A stretch of DNA of 64,000 nucleotides from Siniperca chuatsi (lineage: Eukaryota; Chordata; Actinopteri; Centrarchiformes; Sinipercidae). The stretch is from contig NC_058061.1 of NCBI RefSeq assembly GCF_020085105.1, positions 4,460,284 to 4,524,283 of the forward strand. Direction: 5' to 3'. Numbering within the stretch: the stretch's first letter is position 1; each line of letters starts with the position of its first letter. Both the position numbers and the translations under genes were made by a program. The notes under the pieces were generated by a model. That model was not told the DNA's origin. It worked only from the letters and a program-made list of their open reading frames with translations, and searched no databases. Below, in pieces: positions 50,264 to 63,115 of the stretch.

Positions 50264-53200
50264 ATGGATTCATATGGTTCTTCACTCAACCGCAGCCAAT
50301 CGCTGGCGAGCGGCCTGGAGAAGACTTCACCAACGTGGAAGCCATCCCACTCTCGGAGCAGTAGCACTCTATCATCACGCCACTCCAGACAGGTGAGGCT
50401 TTGTATCAGTTAAGATTTCCCCATCATATAACAGCACTGCAGGTTGCCAGGACAAAATAGTTGTAAAAGGAGTAAACAAGGTCTGCCTTCCTTTGAGGGC
50501 ACACCGTCACCAAAAGCAGGTCCAGGAAAACATCCTTCTTTTGTTGTAGTTTTAGTAGTAGTAGTTTCTGTTTTCATCCTGGATTATTATTTTGCCAGAT
50601 GCTTTGGCTGTTAATGTGAAAGACAGTAAAGATGCTACAGTAAAATCAACACCACCCAGACAGTGTTATTGTGATGATGATGTTGATTTTATCATTGTGT
50701 CATGCACACAACTATGCCTAGACTGTATGGCCTTACAATACCCCACAAATGCATTTAAACCAGACTCAGAATACAGCATTTACCCTTACACTAAAAAGAG
50801 TCCAAAAAGAAAGAATGTCACTTCACATATCTCACATAATCAGATTTTCAGAGATTCCAAAGTCAACAAAATTCATAGATTACTAATATAGCAAGTAAAG
50901 AACATTTAAATTAAATTTATTTTCTGAGCTAACAAAGTTAGCTCACTTTAACACATCAAAATTAAACAACCAACCCAATTTTTGATCATCTGTACACCAC
51001 AATATTTCAAGGTTTTGTCGAGCCATTTCATGAAAAACTGTCCTCATAGTAAGTATATAAGAGAAGTCAATGGGACTCACTTTTTACTTCCCTCGAAATA
51101 CACACCTCTCCTCCGTTGTGTTTGCTGTTGTGCTTTTGTAAGAGGTCAATACAAAAGAAGAAGAAAACACAAACGTGTCAAGACTTGTAACATAGCCAAG
51201 TAACCTTAAACCTTAAAGTGTTTTTCCCATTCATGCTGTCCATAGATTATCAAAGACTGGGAAGTGATTGACGACCTTCAGCTAGAAATGCAAACAGGAG
51301 GTGACAGTCCTCATGATATGACCACCCCGGGTATCTGTGAAGGATATCTTCTCAAGAGGAGGAAGTGGCCTCTTAAAGGTTGGCACAAGGTGAGAAATCC
51401 ATCCACTCTGTCGTCTTGTATGCAGAGATGTTGACTTTATAAATAAAGAGGTGATGTGTGATGATCTCTTTTTCAGCGATACTTTGTCTTGGAAGCAGGG
51501 ATCTTGCGTTACTCCAAAAATCAACAAGATGTAAGCGAAAAATTACATTTTATAACAGGAGTTTTCACCTACTGGATTTGAAAACACTAAAACATACTTT
51601 TTTTCCACTAAAGGTCTCCAGGGGAAGAGTCCAGGGCTCTCTAGATGTTAGCCTTGCAGTAATGTCGATAAACAAGAAATCAAATCGGATTGACTTGGAT
51701 GCAGGGGACATTATCTATCATATGAAGGTAAACGTAGTTATCAAGTGCTGCTGCTATTTTTCAAACAAGTAAATAGTGTACCTTCAGTGTACCTTTCTTG
51801 TCCCTCCAAGGCAAAGAGCCATGAACTCTACTACATTTGGGTAACCAAGCTACAAGCCCACCGCTTGTACAAGAAGAATGAGGCAGCTCAGGTTCACAGC
51901 GGCTTCCTCCAGACTTTGTCCCATGGCGCTGTGGCTGGACAAGCTCAGAGAAATGGAGAACTGGTGACTATCAAATAAACAATAATAAAGTCAAAGCTAA
52001 CACAACAATCTTTACAAAGCGACTCAAAGTGAGTCTTAGATTAACCCCTTTTTTCCTCTTTGCTCTGTGTTCTCGTTACCAGAGATCTGCAGACATGGCA
52101 GATTCAGCTGGAGCATCAGGAGTGCTGCCCTCAGCTAACACCGCTGTGAATAGCAAAGTGTCTGCCTGGCTGCAGCAAAGTCAGGACACAGACACCTGTG
52201 TTCAAGGTATTTGTCATATATTCCCAAATGCAAAGACACAACATTCACAAACCAATGAGAGAGTCTCATGAAAGAAACACATTTTGATTAAGGTCTGGAT
52301 ATTTTTTAAGTTCCTTAAAGGGGAACCAGACCTCTGTAGCCCACTCCTCATCTCTGCTTGAAGCTACATTAGCCGCTACTAGTATAACACACCTGATCGT
52401 CAGACAGAACTTTCAAGTTGCATTGTGGGTAATGTAGGCGCCAGGAAAATGAAGAAGAATGCATGGAATAAAAAAGATGATCTCTGGTTCTGCTACATCA
52501 GTTTTGATACTTAAAAAAAACAAACACTGTCCATCCTGAGTCTGATGATGGTATATTTATTATATACTTATTCCTCTGATAAATGGACAGGTGTAAATTA
52601 TGTGACATCATGTTAAGATGCTGTATTTTCAGTGCAGCTACACTGATTGACAGCGTGTAGGTTTTCCTCGGTCTAAAACTTAATAAATATCAGGTCTCAG
52701 TCTACCAGAATCAAAGAGAAAGCATTTATTTCTGACTATTTAAACATTCTCACCATCTAAAAGCTCTTGAAATGTATTGAACTGCACATATTCATGATAT
52801 CTAAATGTGTAAAAGTACCCACACACTGTTTTTCTTGAGCACCTACAGTAATACATCTGTTGTTTCTGTGGAGTCCTTGCTAACCTTCCTTTTTTCAACA
52901 TAAAATGTGATTGTGACCACAGGAATCTTATTTGATTAATTAGTCACTCACTTAATCACTACTTTAAACTCAGTAAAAGAAAATACCTCTCATGTTTTCT
53001 TCCAGAGCTGAACCGTTGCCATTTGGACCTTACTGAACTAAACCGCTTAATCCAGAGTCTGCAGACGTTAGAGGCGGGCCAAGCTTTCACTAACGGAGAC
53101 CTAAAGCGCATCATCAGCATACAGGTTGACTTGCTGTTCAGTGTGCAACAGCTAATTGAACCTGCAAGACCAAATCACTCCTCCATTCTAGGCAGAATCA

Positions 53201-56200
53201 CATGAAAATAACATTATTTGTGGTTTTAATCTGCTTTTTACTTTTTTAAAACAGAATCTCTCTCTTGAGAAGCCGAAGAAGCAGAGGTCAGGGAAGATGT
53301 GGGGCCACTCTCGCACACTGTCCAGAGTGGAGGCCCTGGGAATGGTAAGAATGGTCTGTAACTTACTCTCTCAATTAGTATTAAGACCAAAAGATATGAC
53401 TGACATTGTTTTATGTTGATTTGCACTTTTTTTTTTTACATTATTTTATGTAAATGTTTTAATTTAATTTGAAATACTAATTGGTTTTTGAGTGAAATCA
53501 TAAATTAAGTCATATTACAGGTAATGTTTTTGAAAATATTGGGTTTAAGTATTTGAAATCACAACCCTCCAGTAACATTTTGGGGCCTTTCTCTAATCCA
53601 AAGCCTATTCGTGGGATTACTAAATCGGTGAGTTGGCAATGGTCAGAAAATGGGACAACTTCATTCATAAAAAATATTCAGTGTTCTCCATTTACACACT
53701 CTAGCAGACTCCCATCCTGAAAATGAATTGTGGCTGTATAAGAAATGACATGAAAGAAAATGTTTTTTTCAGGTTAAAATGGTAAATGGTGTTTTGTTTT
53801 AATTGCACTGAATAAGGTCTTTCTGTGTGCTTCAGACTGGTGTGATTGTAGTAGATGCCCTACCTCTTAAGGACTATTTTATTCAACATTCATAACATAT
53901 TGCTATATCAGAGTATTTTCCCAAAGAACATAGCATATCAATGACATGATTTTGATCTATCGAACACTTTGAATTGTAGAGTGAGTAAATTAATAGATCA
54001 ATCAAGAAAACCTGCATTTAGCTTAGATGCATGTAGTTTTCAATCCTGCTCTTTAGAAACCAGAGTACTGTTGCTTGTCTGTCCTGCCAGCTAGTCGGAG
54101 CACTGCAACTCTGAAGGTTTTCTTTCTTACCAAACAAACAGGACCTGATTTAAACATGAAATGCTTAAAGTGAACACATTTAAGTACAGAAAACCTGCAG
54201 GGCTGTGGTAGTAGAGGTTTGAGCCATAAAAAGTAGTTAGTCAACCTGATGTTCCAAGTGTAACTAGGTCCCTGATTAGATGACTATTATGATATAGATC
54301 AGACCTCTAGCTGTGTCTTTAACTTATATACTTGGCTCTCAGCATTGACTTGTCATAGCAGGAAGAGCAAAGGTGTAACTAATAATATTAATGATGACTC
54401 TGTTCCATTTTGGTCAGTTCAATTTTATTTATTTCTCCAGGATAATCCTGGGCACAAAAAATTAACACAACACACACAATGCTGCAACAATAAAACAGCC
54501 TCAGTTCTGGCACATTTTAATAGTTCAATTAAATTAGTTACACCTGTGTTTGACAAATAGTATTTTTAATGTGAAATTGAAGAGAGACGAGAGAGGACAC
54601 GCCTTGCATTGTTTCCTGTTAATACAAAATGTACTATGCGCTGTATCAAACGAAGAGTTTGACATTTTGGGAAATATGCTTACTCGTTTTATTGTTGAGA
54701 GTTTAGGTGAGAAGATTGATATCACTCTCATGCCTGTACCGTAAATATGAAGCTACTGCCAGCAGCCAGTTATCTTAGCTTAGCATAAAGACTGGAAACA
54801 GAGGGAAACAGCTAGCCTGGCTCTATCCAAAGGTCACAAAATCCACCTACCAGCACAGGGGCGTTGTTTCAGTAAAATCCAAGGTACGGCAATGTGACAT
54901 GACTTTGCAGAAAGACTCAGTGACGATGTGATTTGAAAAATATGAACTTATCTAAAACTTAATTTAAATGCTGAGTCCCTTCTACCGCACTCATTCAGGC
55001 CTATTGGTCTATGAGAAGAAAATAGACCTCTGATAGGTCCATAATATGCCCATCAGTGAATATGAGTGTATGTATATGTACTATAACTGTAATACAGGGG
55101 AGCTGTATTTTTGTAGTTGGCTAACATTATTAGCAAGCATTTGTTGTTATGATGATGAGCAGTATTAAATCATGGATGATCACTGTGTGTAGCCTTTGTA
55201 CCAGCACCTCTAAAGCTCACTAAGTAACATGTTATATCTAGTTTGTTTAATCCGTGCAAAAATAGAAGTGTTAAAACGGGTTATGTGCAGGAGTAGCTGA
55301 CCTCTGTGGAAGGGGACCCGCTCACTCTGTAGATAAAAACGGCTTATTCTAAGGTAATGAAAACGCAACGATTCTTATTTTCAGGTGATTATACACTAAT
55401 GAAAACATACTTATATAATATTATATTCCATTTCTGCCAATAGCTCCTCCTAAATGTTACACACTGGACCTTTAACAGTCATAGTCCAAAGAATATTGTG
55501 TTGTATAATGATAAATACATTACCTTGTACCTTGTATATTCTTCTGTGGTCCGTGTTACATTCTTCATATTGGATTGTATGCACTCACAGTATGAAATAT
55601 TGTCTGCATACTCTGCAATATAGTAACAATTAGGCGTGCAGAGGACTGAAACCTTCTGTCCTTTACACCCAAATTGTCAGATAACTTTTGAATTGTTATG
55701 GAATTGTTAAATGAACCAATGAATCAACCATCTTCCATCCTCCTCTGTTCACCTTCATAGCTGTCCTCCAGTCACCTGACCAGCTCGTCTCACCTCGGTG
55801 CATCAGTCCCCTCTATCCCTGACTACGTCTATTCCCAGCTGTCCCCTCCTACTGTCACACTGACGCCTGAGGGCAAGAAAATCCAGCAGGACATCTGCGC
55901 CATGTCGCTACGAGGTCAGAAAAACAGATATACATATACACACACAGGGTTTCTGCAGGGTAGTAGTAGGTAGCAAAAAGACTGAGATGAAATACATCCG
56001 GACAAGATCAGAGAGGGTACACAGAGATTATGCAAGGGAAAATGTTATAGTATAAAGTATAAACTTCCAGATTAAAATAAATCTGAAATTAATATGCATC
56101 CAAATTTCCCCTGAAACTTCTGTCTTCTTATTCCTCTTCAGTGCTTGCCTCTCTGAAGACAGTGCATGAAACTCTGTCCCAGGAGAGGCAGAAGCTGCAG

Positions 56201-59200
56201 GAAGTCTGGGAAACTAACAACATCCACCAGTCTAACACATTAGCTGAGGTAAGATTCATGCTGCACCTGTCATCTGGATTCTCAGGCACATATTCCCTTG
56301 TGTTCTTTGATGGCTGGTTTTCTTTGTTCCTCCCTCTTTCTCTTCCCCCGTCATTAGCCTGCAGCAGTGAGGCATTCATCCCACGGGCCTCCTTCAGTAG
56401 CAGATTCGGCTGCGGAGTATTTTGACGCCAGTGATGACATCCTTTGTGGTAGTTCCTCTGAGGTCTCTGATGAATCAGGACTTAGTGATGGAAGCACCAC
56501 CAACTCTGAGCCAGAGGAAGGGCATGGTGGGTACATCTACATGAAGTATGTTATTTTAATTTGTTTCATCTTCTCTGACTGTAGTTGCATCAGTACAAAA
56601 ACAGAAAACAAACTTAGTGGGATAAAAATAACTACTTACTGTAAGAACTGTGTTCACCTGAAAACTTTAAACTTCAGAAAAGACCTTATAAAGAAAGTTT
56701 TTATGTGCGTATTAAGACCATTCTCAGTATGTTAAAGCATTTTTACCCACGCTAGCGGCGAATGTCGGTCTGTCGGACGGTCCACCACTTTGGTCCAGGC
56801 TAAAATATCTCAACAACAACTGAATAAATTGTCAAGAAATTTTGTACAGACATTCATTGTTCCCAGAGGATGAAACCTAATAACTTTAGTGATCTCCTGA
56901 CTTGTCCTGTAGCGCCACCATGTGGTTGTTTCAAATGAAATGTATCAACATCTATTGTATGTATTGTCATAAAATGTGGTTCAGACATTCATGTTCCTCA
57001 TGGGATGAATTGTACTAACTTATTATATTATTATAACTTATAATATTTCCTCTAGCTTCATCATCAGGTAAAATGTTTGCCCAATACTTTGGTTCAAACT
57101 GCAAAACTAATGACATTCCCATCAGGCTCAGCTGCACTTTGTTTAGTGCCAATTAGCAAATGTTAGCATGCTAACACGCTAAACTAAGGTGGTGAACATG
57201 GTAAACATTATACCTGCTAAACATCAGCATGTTAGCATTGTTATTGTGAACGTGAGCATGACAATGTTAGCATTTGGCTCACAGCACTGCTGTGCCTACA
57301 GCCTCACAGAGCATGACTGTAGACGATTGTTCTTGTTATTGTTTGACTCGAACTAGCAAATTGCGCTGTTGCTCTTGAGAATTATTTCCAGTCTTGATTG
57401 CTAGTATGATTAATATTATTTTCCTTTCACCAACATTACAGCATCAGCCACCCGGAAGTACCGTGCTAGTATTTCCAGGACTCCTAACAGTGTTGTTCCA
57501 AAGAGCACCGGCCGGCGAACTACACTGCCCGCTCCCTGTCCTGACAACAGCCACGTGGGCCTCATGGCTATCGTCTACAATAACATAGGCAAGGCACCTG
57601 GACTAAATGACACCACTCTGCAATTACAGAACCAGCACTTTTCTGAGGCTTATGAGCTGTTTTTCCACAGGTAAAGACTTGGCTCGAGTGTCCATGCCTG
57701 CTGCTCTCAATGAGCCCATTAACCTGCTGCAGAGGCTGTGTGAAGAGCTGGAGTACAGTGAGCTGCTGGATACTGCCAACAACACAGCGGACCCCTACCA
57801 GAGGATGGTAATACTATTCCAACATATGTTTGTGTAAGACAGATGGGAAACAATGTCAACACGGTAATCAGTAATTCAGGCTACAGAAATTTCATGTATA
57901 ATGACAGTGAAGGAGTGAAGTAAGAGGCAGTTATTATTACCTGGTAATTTTAACACAAAATTATTTTTAGTGCACCTGTCTTTACTCTTTTTAAACAGAC
58001 AAAAAAATAAGGCAGGAGAATGGCTGCTTGTTGTCTTGTGGCTGCAACAATCAATGCTGTTGTTTTAAATCTCTTAATTTGGAACACATTAATCCAGCAA
58101 CAGGCAGGTTACATGAGCAAAGTGATGCCGTCTTAGATTTATTAATAAACAACAAGGATATTTAACAACCAACAACAATTTCTCTTTCCCACCCTCATCC
58201 TCCTGAATGCTTCTGGTTTGAGTTAGAAAATAAGATTTTAAGTAAGCTTAGGCACCTGAGCATGACATATTAACTGCATCAGTAAGCGAAGGGAAGGGAA
58301 ATGTGGGAAAATATTTTAAAATGCTGGACCTGTATTTTATCTCTTACAGGTTTACATTGCTGCCTTCGCTATCTCTGGTTACTCCACTGCGACGTTCAGA
58401 AACCGCTACAAGCCCTTTAACCCCGTGCTGGGGGAGACCTACGAGTGTATCAGAGAGGACCGGGGCTTCCGCCTCATCAGTGAGCAGGTATCTCAGGAAG
58501 AACTTCACAAACAGAACTTTTATTACACAGATATCTTATTCACGAGTAGCTTGTTTGTCTCACATCCCTGAAAGCCTTTAAGATCTCTGACTGGCTTTCA
58601 GGGGACCAAAAACGTTTAAACTGACTTTCTTTTAAAATCTGGAAAAGATGAAGGGGAATTACTATTTAGCCCCCATGATCCCCTCTTGGTAAATTAAGAT
58701 GAATCACCCGTTGGTGTAATTGAGCGTCAACACTGAGTGATTTATTGCTGTAATAAAATCGCAGTAGCTAATCATGTTATCAAAAATTAACACAAACCAT
58801 TTAATCATTTATTTTGAAGTGACTGCAATTAAGTGAAAAGTAATTAAATGTCAGTCCTCAACAAAGCAATTAATTTCTTCAACAGTAGCTTAGCAATGTA
58901 GCTCCTAAGAAACATATGATTTCTGGTAGGTACATTGATATTTAAGTGACCTGTTATACAGTTACAGTTGTGTGTGTCTTTGATGTTTTGCTGCAGAAGT
59001 GTGACAAATTATTCAAGATGCAGAATAAAAAACTCAAACTACAGATACTGGAAGTTTCATAATTTTGAGTAAATGAGGCAGATGATCTGAAAGCTGAAGT
59101 TCTTCTGATGAGCCTGGTTGCATGTGGTCAGATTCTTTTGTCTTGTCTTCGAGTCAGCATTCATCTCTATACTTTACCAGGTCTGCCACCATCCCCCCAT

Positions 59201-61971
59201 CTCTGCCTGCCATGCACAGTCGGAGAACTTCTCCTTTTGGCAAGGTGAGACTCTTCTTTTATCAAACCACTTTGTTTTGTGTGTGTGTGTATGTGTGTGT
59301 GTCTCAGTTAGTGATGGTAATCACTTTGCTTTTGAAATGCATTTGAAAAGCTCATCAGATGTATATTCTCAACAACGTGTTTATATTCCTCAACAGACCA
59401 GCGATGGAAAAATAAATTCTGGGGGAAGTCACTGGAGATTCTGCCAACGGGAATGGTGAATGTCACTCTTCCAAGGTAAGCAGTCCACACCTGGCTATCT
59501 GTATTAGACGAGGCATGGCTCTAGCCATTACATGTAAGTGAAAGTCATACTTTATGTGAAGGTTCTCACCATTAGTAATCAGTTGGGATCAATGAGACAT
59601 GAAACACTTTCCATGAATATCACCATTTTAAAATGACACTTCAGTCTCAGGAACCACACACAGGACAAACTGTCCATATTTTGCCCACAGTGGCTGTCAG
59701 AGCCCCAGCATTTGACCGTGTATACGTAATCAGAAATACTTTATTGATCCCCGAAGGGAAACTCTTTAAATGATGTGATGTAATAAGTAATGCACAATGA
59801 AGGTGTTTTTATGTTTATATTGCAATGCACAGAAGAACTTTTCCAAAAGCGTGTGTTAATATTAGAAGAATTAACTGAATTTAAGGCATATTATTTTCTT
59901 TTTTTGAGATATTTTTTTTTAACAGTTGCAATTGACAGTGTAGAGAGAGACAGAAAACCTGGGGTAGGGAGGGAGGGGTATGACACGCAACAAATGTTTG
60001 AATTATCCCTTGTTTCCTAATAAGGGACGATGTGGTTATAATTTCGGAGCCTTAACCAATTAAGCTACCGGGTGCCCAACTATTGATTATTTTCATTCAG
60101 TTTACAATGATATAAAACAGAGAAAACCAGCAAACAGTCACATTTGAGAAACTCAAATCAGAGAATAGCATTTGTGTATGATAAATTGCTGAATGTTGGT
60201 GTTTTGTCCAGGTATGGAGACCACTATGAGTGGAACAAAGTAGTGACCTGCATCCATAACGTCCTCAGTCAGCAGCGCTACCTGGAGCATTACGGAGAGG
60301 TCACCATCCGCAACCTCAAAAGCAACGTCTGCACCTGCAAGATTACCTTCGTCAAGGTGAATGAAACTACTTCCTGCACCACTCAGCCCTTTTCTTTTTT
60401 ACTGTTTGTGGCAAGTGACTTGGCTGTGTTTGATTACACGGCATTTTTCAGACTTTTGATTGACACGTTTTTGTTTTGCTGTAGTCTCGTTATTGGGGTT
60501 CAGATATGAACAAGAATGAGGTGCAGGGCACGGTGCTGGACCAAAGTGGCAGTGTCATTCACCGGTTTGGAGGTCTGTGGCATGAAGGCATCTTCTGTGA
60601 CACTCTGCCCACTCCGAAATGTGTCTGGAAGCCAAGTGAGTCCATGATCATCACATGGAAGTCTTAGGACATGTTTACGAACGTGTTTACTATTGAGTTT
60701 GTCCTTGAGGTGTTTCATGTGTTGATGTAATTAGTTTGATTGATGAGATTCTGCTTTTGAGGTTGAGGGTTTAAATGGAAGTGAAGTGAAATGATTGAGA
60801 ACTCCCTGTGGCCAAAACCACAAATCAGCATAAATCCAAATGTCACGTTTGTGCAGCAGCTCACCCGAGAGGCTTCTGTCGCCCCACAGATCCCCAGCCA
60901 AAGGATTACCTGCTGTACTATGGCTTCTCCACCTTCGCCATGGAGCTGAACGAACTCACCCCAGACCTGAAGCCTCTCCTGCCTCCTACAGACAGCCGCC
61001 TGCGCCCAGACCAAAGGTGAGCAGGGCTGGAGATGTTGGTACAAAGAAATCTTCATAGTTTGGAAAATTTTCTACAAGGCACTGAAAAGTAATAGTGATA
61101 AAAGTATAAGGCTGATGAAACAGGGAATATGAATAAATTATAAATATATGAATATAAATTTGCCACAAAACACAGATCAGCACTGTAAACTACTGGTTTA
61201 CAAGTAGTAAAGGTAGAATTTTAATTACTGTAGTATTTCTACTACTGCTACGCTCAGTTGCAGGGGTGAAGTGTCCCAGAGTGCATCATAGTAAATTCCT
61301 GCATTTTCTCTTTCTTCTGTGGCAATGATCACTGTAAACGTAAACGTAATACAGTGACTGCACATGTCATTTATTAACTCACACAAGTGCATTTAGTGTT
61401 AAGTTACTCTTTAAATTCTTTCCTCTGTTCATAGGATGCTGGAAGAGGGACGGGTGGATGAATCGGACAGAAAGAAAGATGATATAGAGGAATTTCAGAG
61501 GGAGCGGAGAAAAGAGCTCGCCAAAAGGGGTGAAGAACACGTTCCACGTTTTTTCAAGTAAGTTCATTTCTCTTATAATCTTGGTTATAGAAGGATAATA
61601 ACAAACAATTAATCAACAAATAGTACTTCAGCAAGTACATTTTCATATTACTCAGTATGCTTAAATTTTTACAGAAACATGTTAAAAGCCCGTTGGATTT
61701 ATGGTGATATTGCTGAAAACAAGCATGTTTCTTCTTTGCTCCAAATTGTTGATGTTCTGGAAGTTTTGACCCAACAGCAGAGAAATGTTCTGTGCAAATA
61801 CATGAATCGTAGCAATATCAAATTTTGTAAATTATTATTTTCTTCTTTTTATTCTTATTCAGGAAAGCCAAAGATTCCTGTGGACGGGACGTGTGGTTGA
61901 CGAACGAGACTTACTGGAAGCTCAGAGAGAATCCAGGTTTTGCTAAAATTGAAAACTTAACTCTATGGTGA
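50264..61971 (+). CDS. osbpl7: Oxysterol-binding protein-like 7 (ORP7), 21 coding exons
   Basis: Coding exons: 50264-50392, 51246-51389, 51477-51530, 51614-51727, 51811-51963, 52083-52206, 53006-53124, 53255-53344, 55761-55914, 56142-56248, 56358-56526, 57442-57588, 57671-57807, 58350-58487, 59181-59244, 59397-59475, 60212-60356, 60485-60635, 60890-61016, 61435-61557, 61863-61971. Total 858 residues (human ORP7 842). Subfamily III ORPs tether ER to other membranes and carry sterol or phosphoinositide. Visible parts: PH domain (about 68-175; [21 protein letters not shown] region); FFAT-like motif EYFDASD at 416-422 for VAP binding; lipid-transfer domain from about 495 with [31 protein letters not shown], the signature EQVCHHPP (592-599), [10 protein letters not shown] and FAMELNEL. 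The signature Ser is Cys here. The intron after 57588 starts with GC, not GT. ORP7 rather than ORP3/6 is called from synteny with mrpl10. Confidence 0.93.
52290..52690. repeat. Unclassified repeat-like segment in osbpl7 intron 7
   Basis: The phrases TTCAAGTTGCATTGTGGGTA and ATGTAGGCGCCAGG, with the flanking AGTTTTGATACTTAAAAAA and CCATCCTGAGTCTGATGATG, resemble a common dispersed fish repeat. I see no clear ends or target duplication. Rest of the intron (to 53005) is AT-rich without recognisable features. Confidence 0.35.
54656..55475 (+). repeat. ACATTTTGGGAAATA-family repeat with later insertions
   Basis: It opens GACATTTTGGGAAATATGCT, continues with TTGATATCACTCTCATGCC, CAGCCAGTTATCTTAGCTTA and GGAAACAGCTAGCCTGGCTC, breaks at 54856, and resumes at 55199 with CACCTCTAAAGCTCACTAAG and TTTAATCCGTGCAAAAATAG. 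From about 55330 a different, piggyBac-like fragment (GGTGATTATACACTAATGAA ... CACACTGGACCTTTAA) follows, ending at a TTAA. It lies in osbpl7 intron 9. The same family occurs in pnpo intron 6. Confidence 0.7.
54856..55198. mobile_element. hAT-like insertion with 8-bp target duplication
   Basis: TACCAGCA occurs exactly at 54848-54855 and 55199-55206. The 343-bp insert begins CAGGGGCG and ends GCCTTTG, a start typical of hAT elements, and the duplication has the hAT length. Removing it would make the surrounding repeat continuous. No transposase is encoded. Confidence 0.75.
56745..57335 (+). repeat. AGCATGCTAACACGCTAAAC-type dispersed repeat in osbpl7 intron 12
   Basis: Landmarks are CGAATGTCGGTCTGTCGGAC, GGTCCACCACTTTGGTCCAG, GTCAAGAAATTTTGTACAG, AGCGCCACCATGTGGTTG and GTTAGCATGCTAACACGC with GTTAGCATTTGGCTCA. 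I recognise this as a very common fish interspersed repeat but cannot name its superfamily. No coding content. Confidence 0.6.
59279..59302. repeat. (GT)n microsatellite
   Basis: A short GT run broken once by an A, immediately downstream of the donor of the osbpl7 exon ending at 59244. Confidence 0.85.
59731..59775 (-). mobile_element. Non-LTR retrotransposon 3' tail, minus strand
   Basis: AATCAGAAATACTTTATTGA followed by TCCCCGAAGGGAAACTCTTT is the complement of the LINE end also seen at 25583 and 37290. Only the tail is present, in osbpl7 intron 17. Confidence 0.6.
60074..60152 (+). repeat. Fragment of the TAGGGCTGCAAC-type MITE
   Basis: TTGATTATTTTCATTCAG, GTTTACAATGATATAAAACA, GAGAAAACCAGCAAACAGTC and ACATTTGAGAAACTCAAATC match the right half of the family. 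It stands about 60 bp upstream of the osbpl7 exon at 60212. Confidence 0.65.
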
Positions 61972-63115
61972 TGAGATGACAGCGATGAGCGACGCCAGAC
62001 AAAAACACACGAGAGAGAGATTTTAAAATATCAGTGGTGGATATTTGGACAGCATATATGAACCGCTCTGAGAAACGTGCAGAGTGGAGAAAGTGCTGCT
62101 GATCTCTCCTTGTTCCTTCTGTACGCCCATGACTGGCTCATGGGAACCCTCAGCACCTGTTAGTGACCAGTCAAGTTACCCAGCATCCAGTACAGGTGAA
62201 GAAGCGTTGAAAGAACTTTCTCATCACGATCAATTTTCTAATGCATTTAGTTTTTTTTTTTAGATTACTTCAATCGAGCCATAAATGTTTTGTTTTTGAG
62301 AATTTCAGTTTTCTGCCAAACAGACTGAATGTGGGATGTCGACTCGACAGACCTGGAAATGAACAAATGACTTGAAATGAAAAATTGTTAAAATTGCATT
62401 TTTCTGTCAGGTTAGTAAGAAGCATACTATGTTAACGTATTAACTGTAAACATTCAGTCAAGCCCTCAGGAGACCAAAAACAGAGCTAACACAGAGCGAG
62501 TACTTGACTTCCATTCATCAGGTGGCCAGAAACAAGACTGGAAACGAATGATAATTAGAGCTGCAACGATTAGTCAATCCACAGTAAATTAATCGGCAGC
62601 TGTTTTGATAAATAATTTAATTCAAATTTTTTTATTTTAAGAAAACATTTTCTGGTTCCAGCTTCTCAAATGTGAGGATTTAATTCTTTTCTTTGTCATA
62701 CACGATAGTAAACTGCATATTTTTGTGTTTTGGACTGTTGGTTAACGTCACCTTGGGCTTTGGGAAAGTACAACGGGCATTTTTCACGATTCACAAACGA
62801 TCGATCGTTAAATCGAGAAAATAATTGCCAGATTAATCGATAATGAAAATAATCATTAGTTGCAGCCCTAATAATAATGTTGCTTCGCAAACAGCCGCAT
62901 GTGTAAATAAGTAACTGTTTGCTAACAAGTTCGCCATATCAACCTAAAAGGTGATGACATGTCGATGTTTTTTCTGCTGCCCCCAAGTGGCCAAAGAAAA
63001 CAGTTATTGCAGGTTTAATGCAGATTCTGTTTTATTACCTGTCTTGTCTACCCATGTTGTAGAGGAACCCTGGGTCAAACTGTATGGTGCATACGCCTAA
63101 ATAAATTTGTTATTT
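61972..63115 (+). other. osbpl7: osbpl7 3' UTR with poly(A) signal and an embedded MITE
   Basis: The UTR runs from the TGA stop to a probable signal AATAAA at 63100-63105. A TAGGGCTGCAAC-type MITE lies within it (62562-62872). A later AATAAA near 63737 could extend it. Confidence 0.6.
62562..62872. repeat. TAGGGCTGCAAC-type MITE, both ends preserved
   Basis: It begins AGAGCTGCAACGATTAGTCA and ends ATCATTAGTTGCAGCCCTA, so both inverted termini are recognisable. The interior keeps TTCCAGCTTCTCAAATGTGA and TTTTTGTGTTTTGGACTGTT. It is the best bounded copy in the window and appears to be transcribed as part of the osbpl7 3' UTR. Confidence 0.8.
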
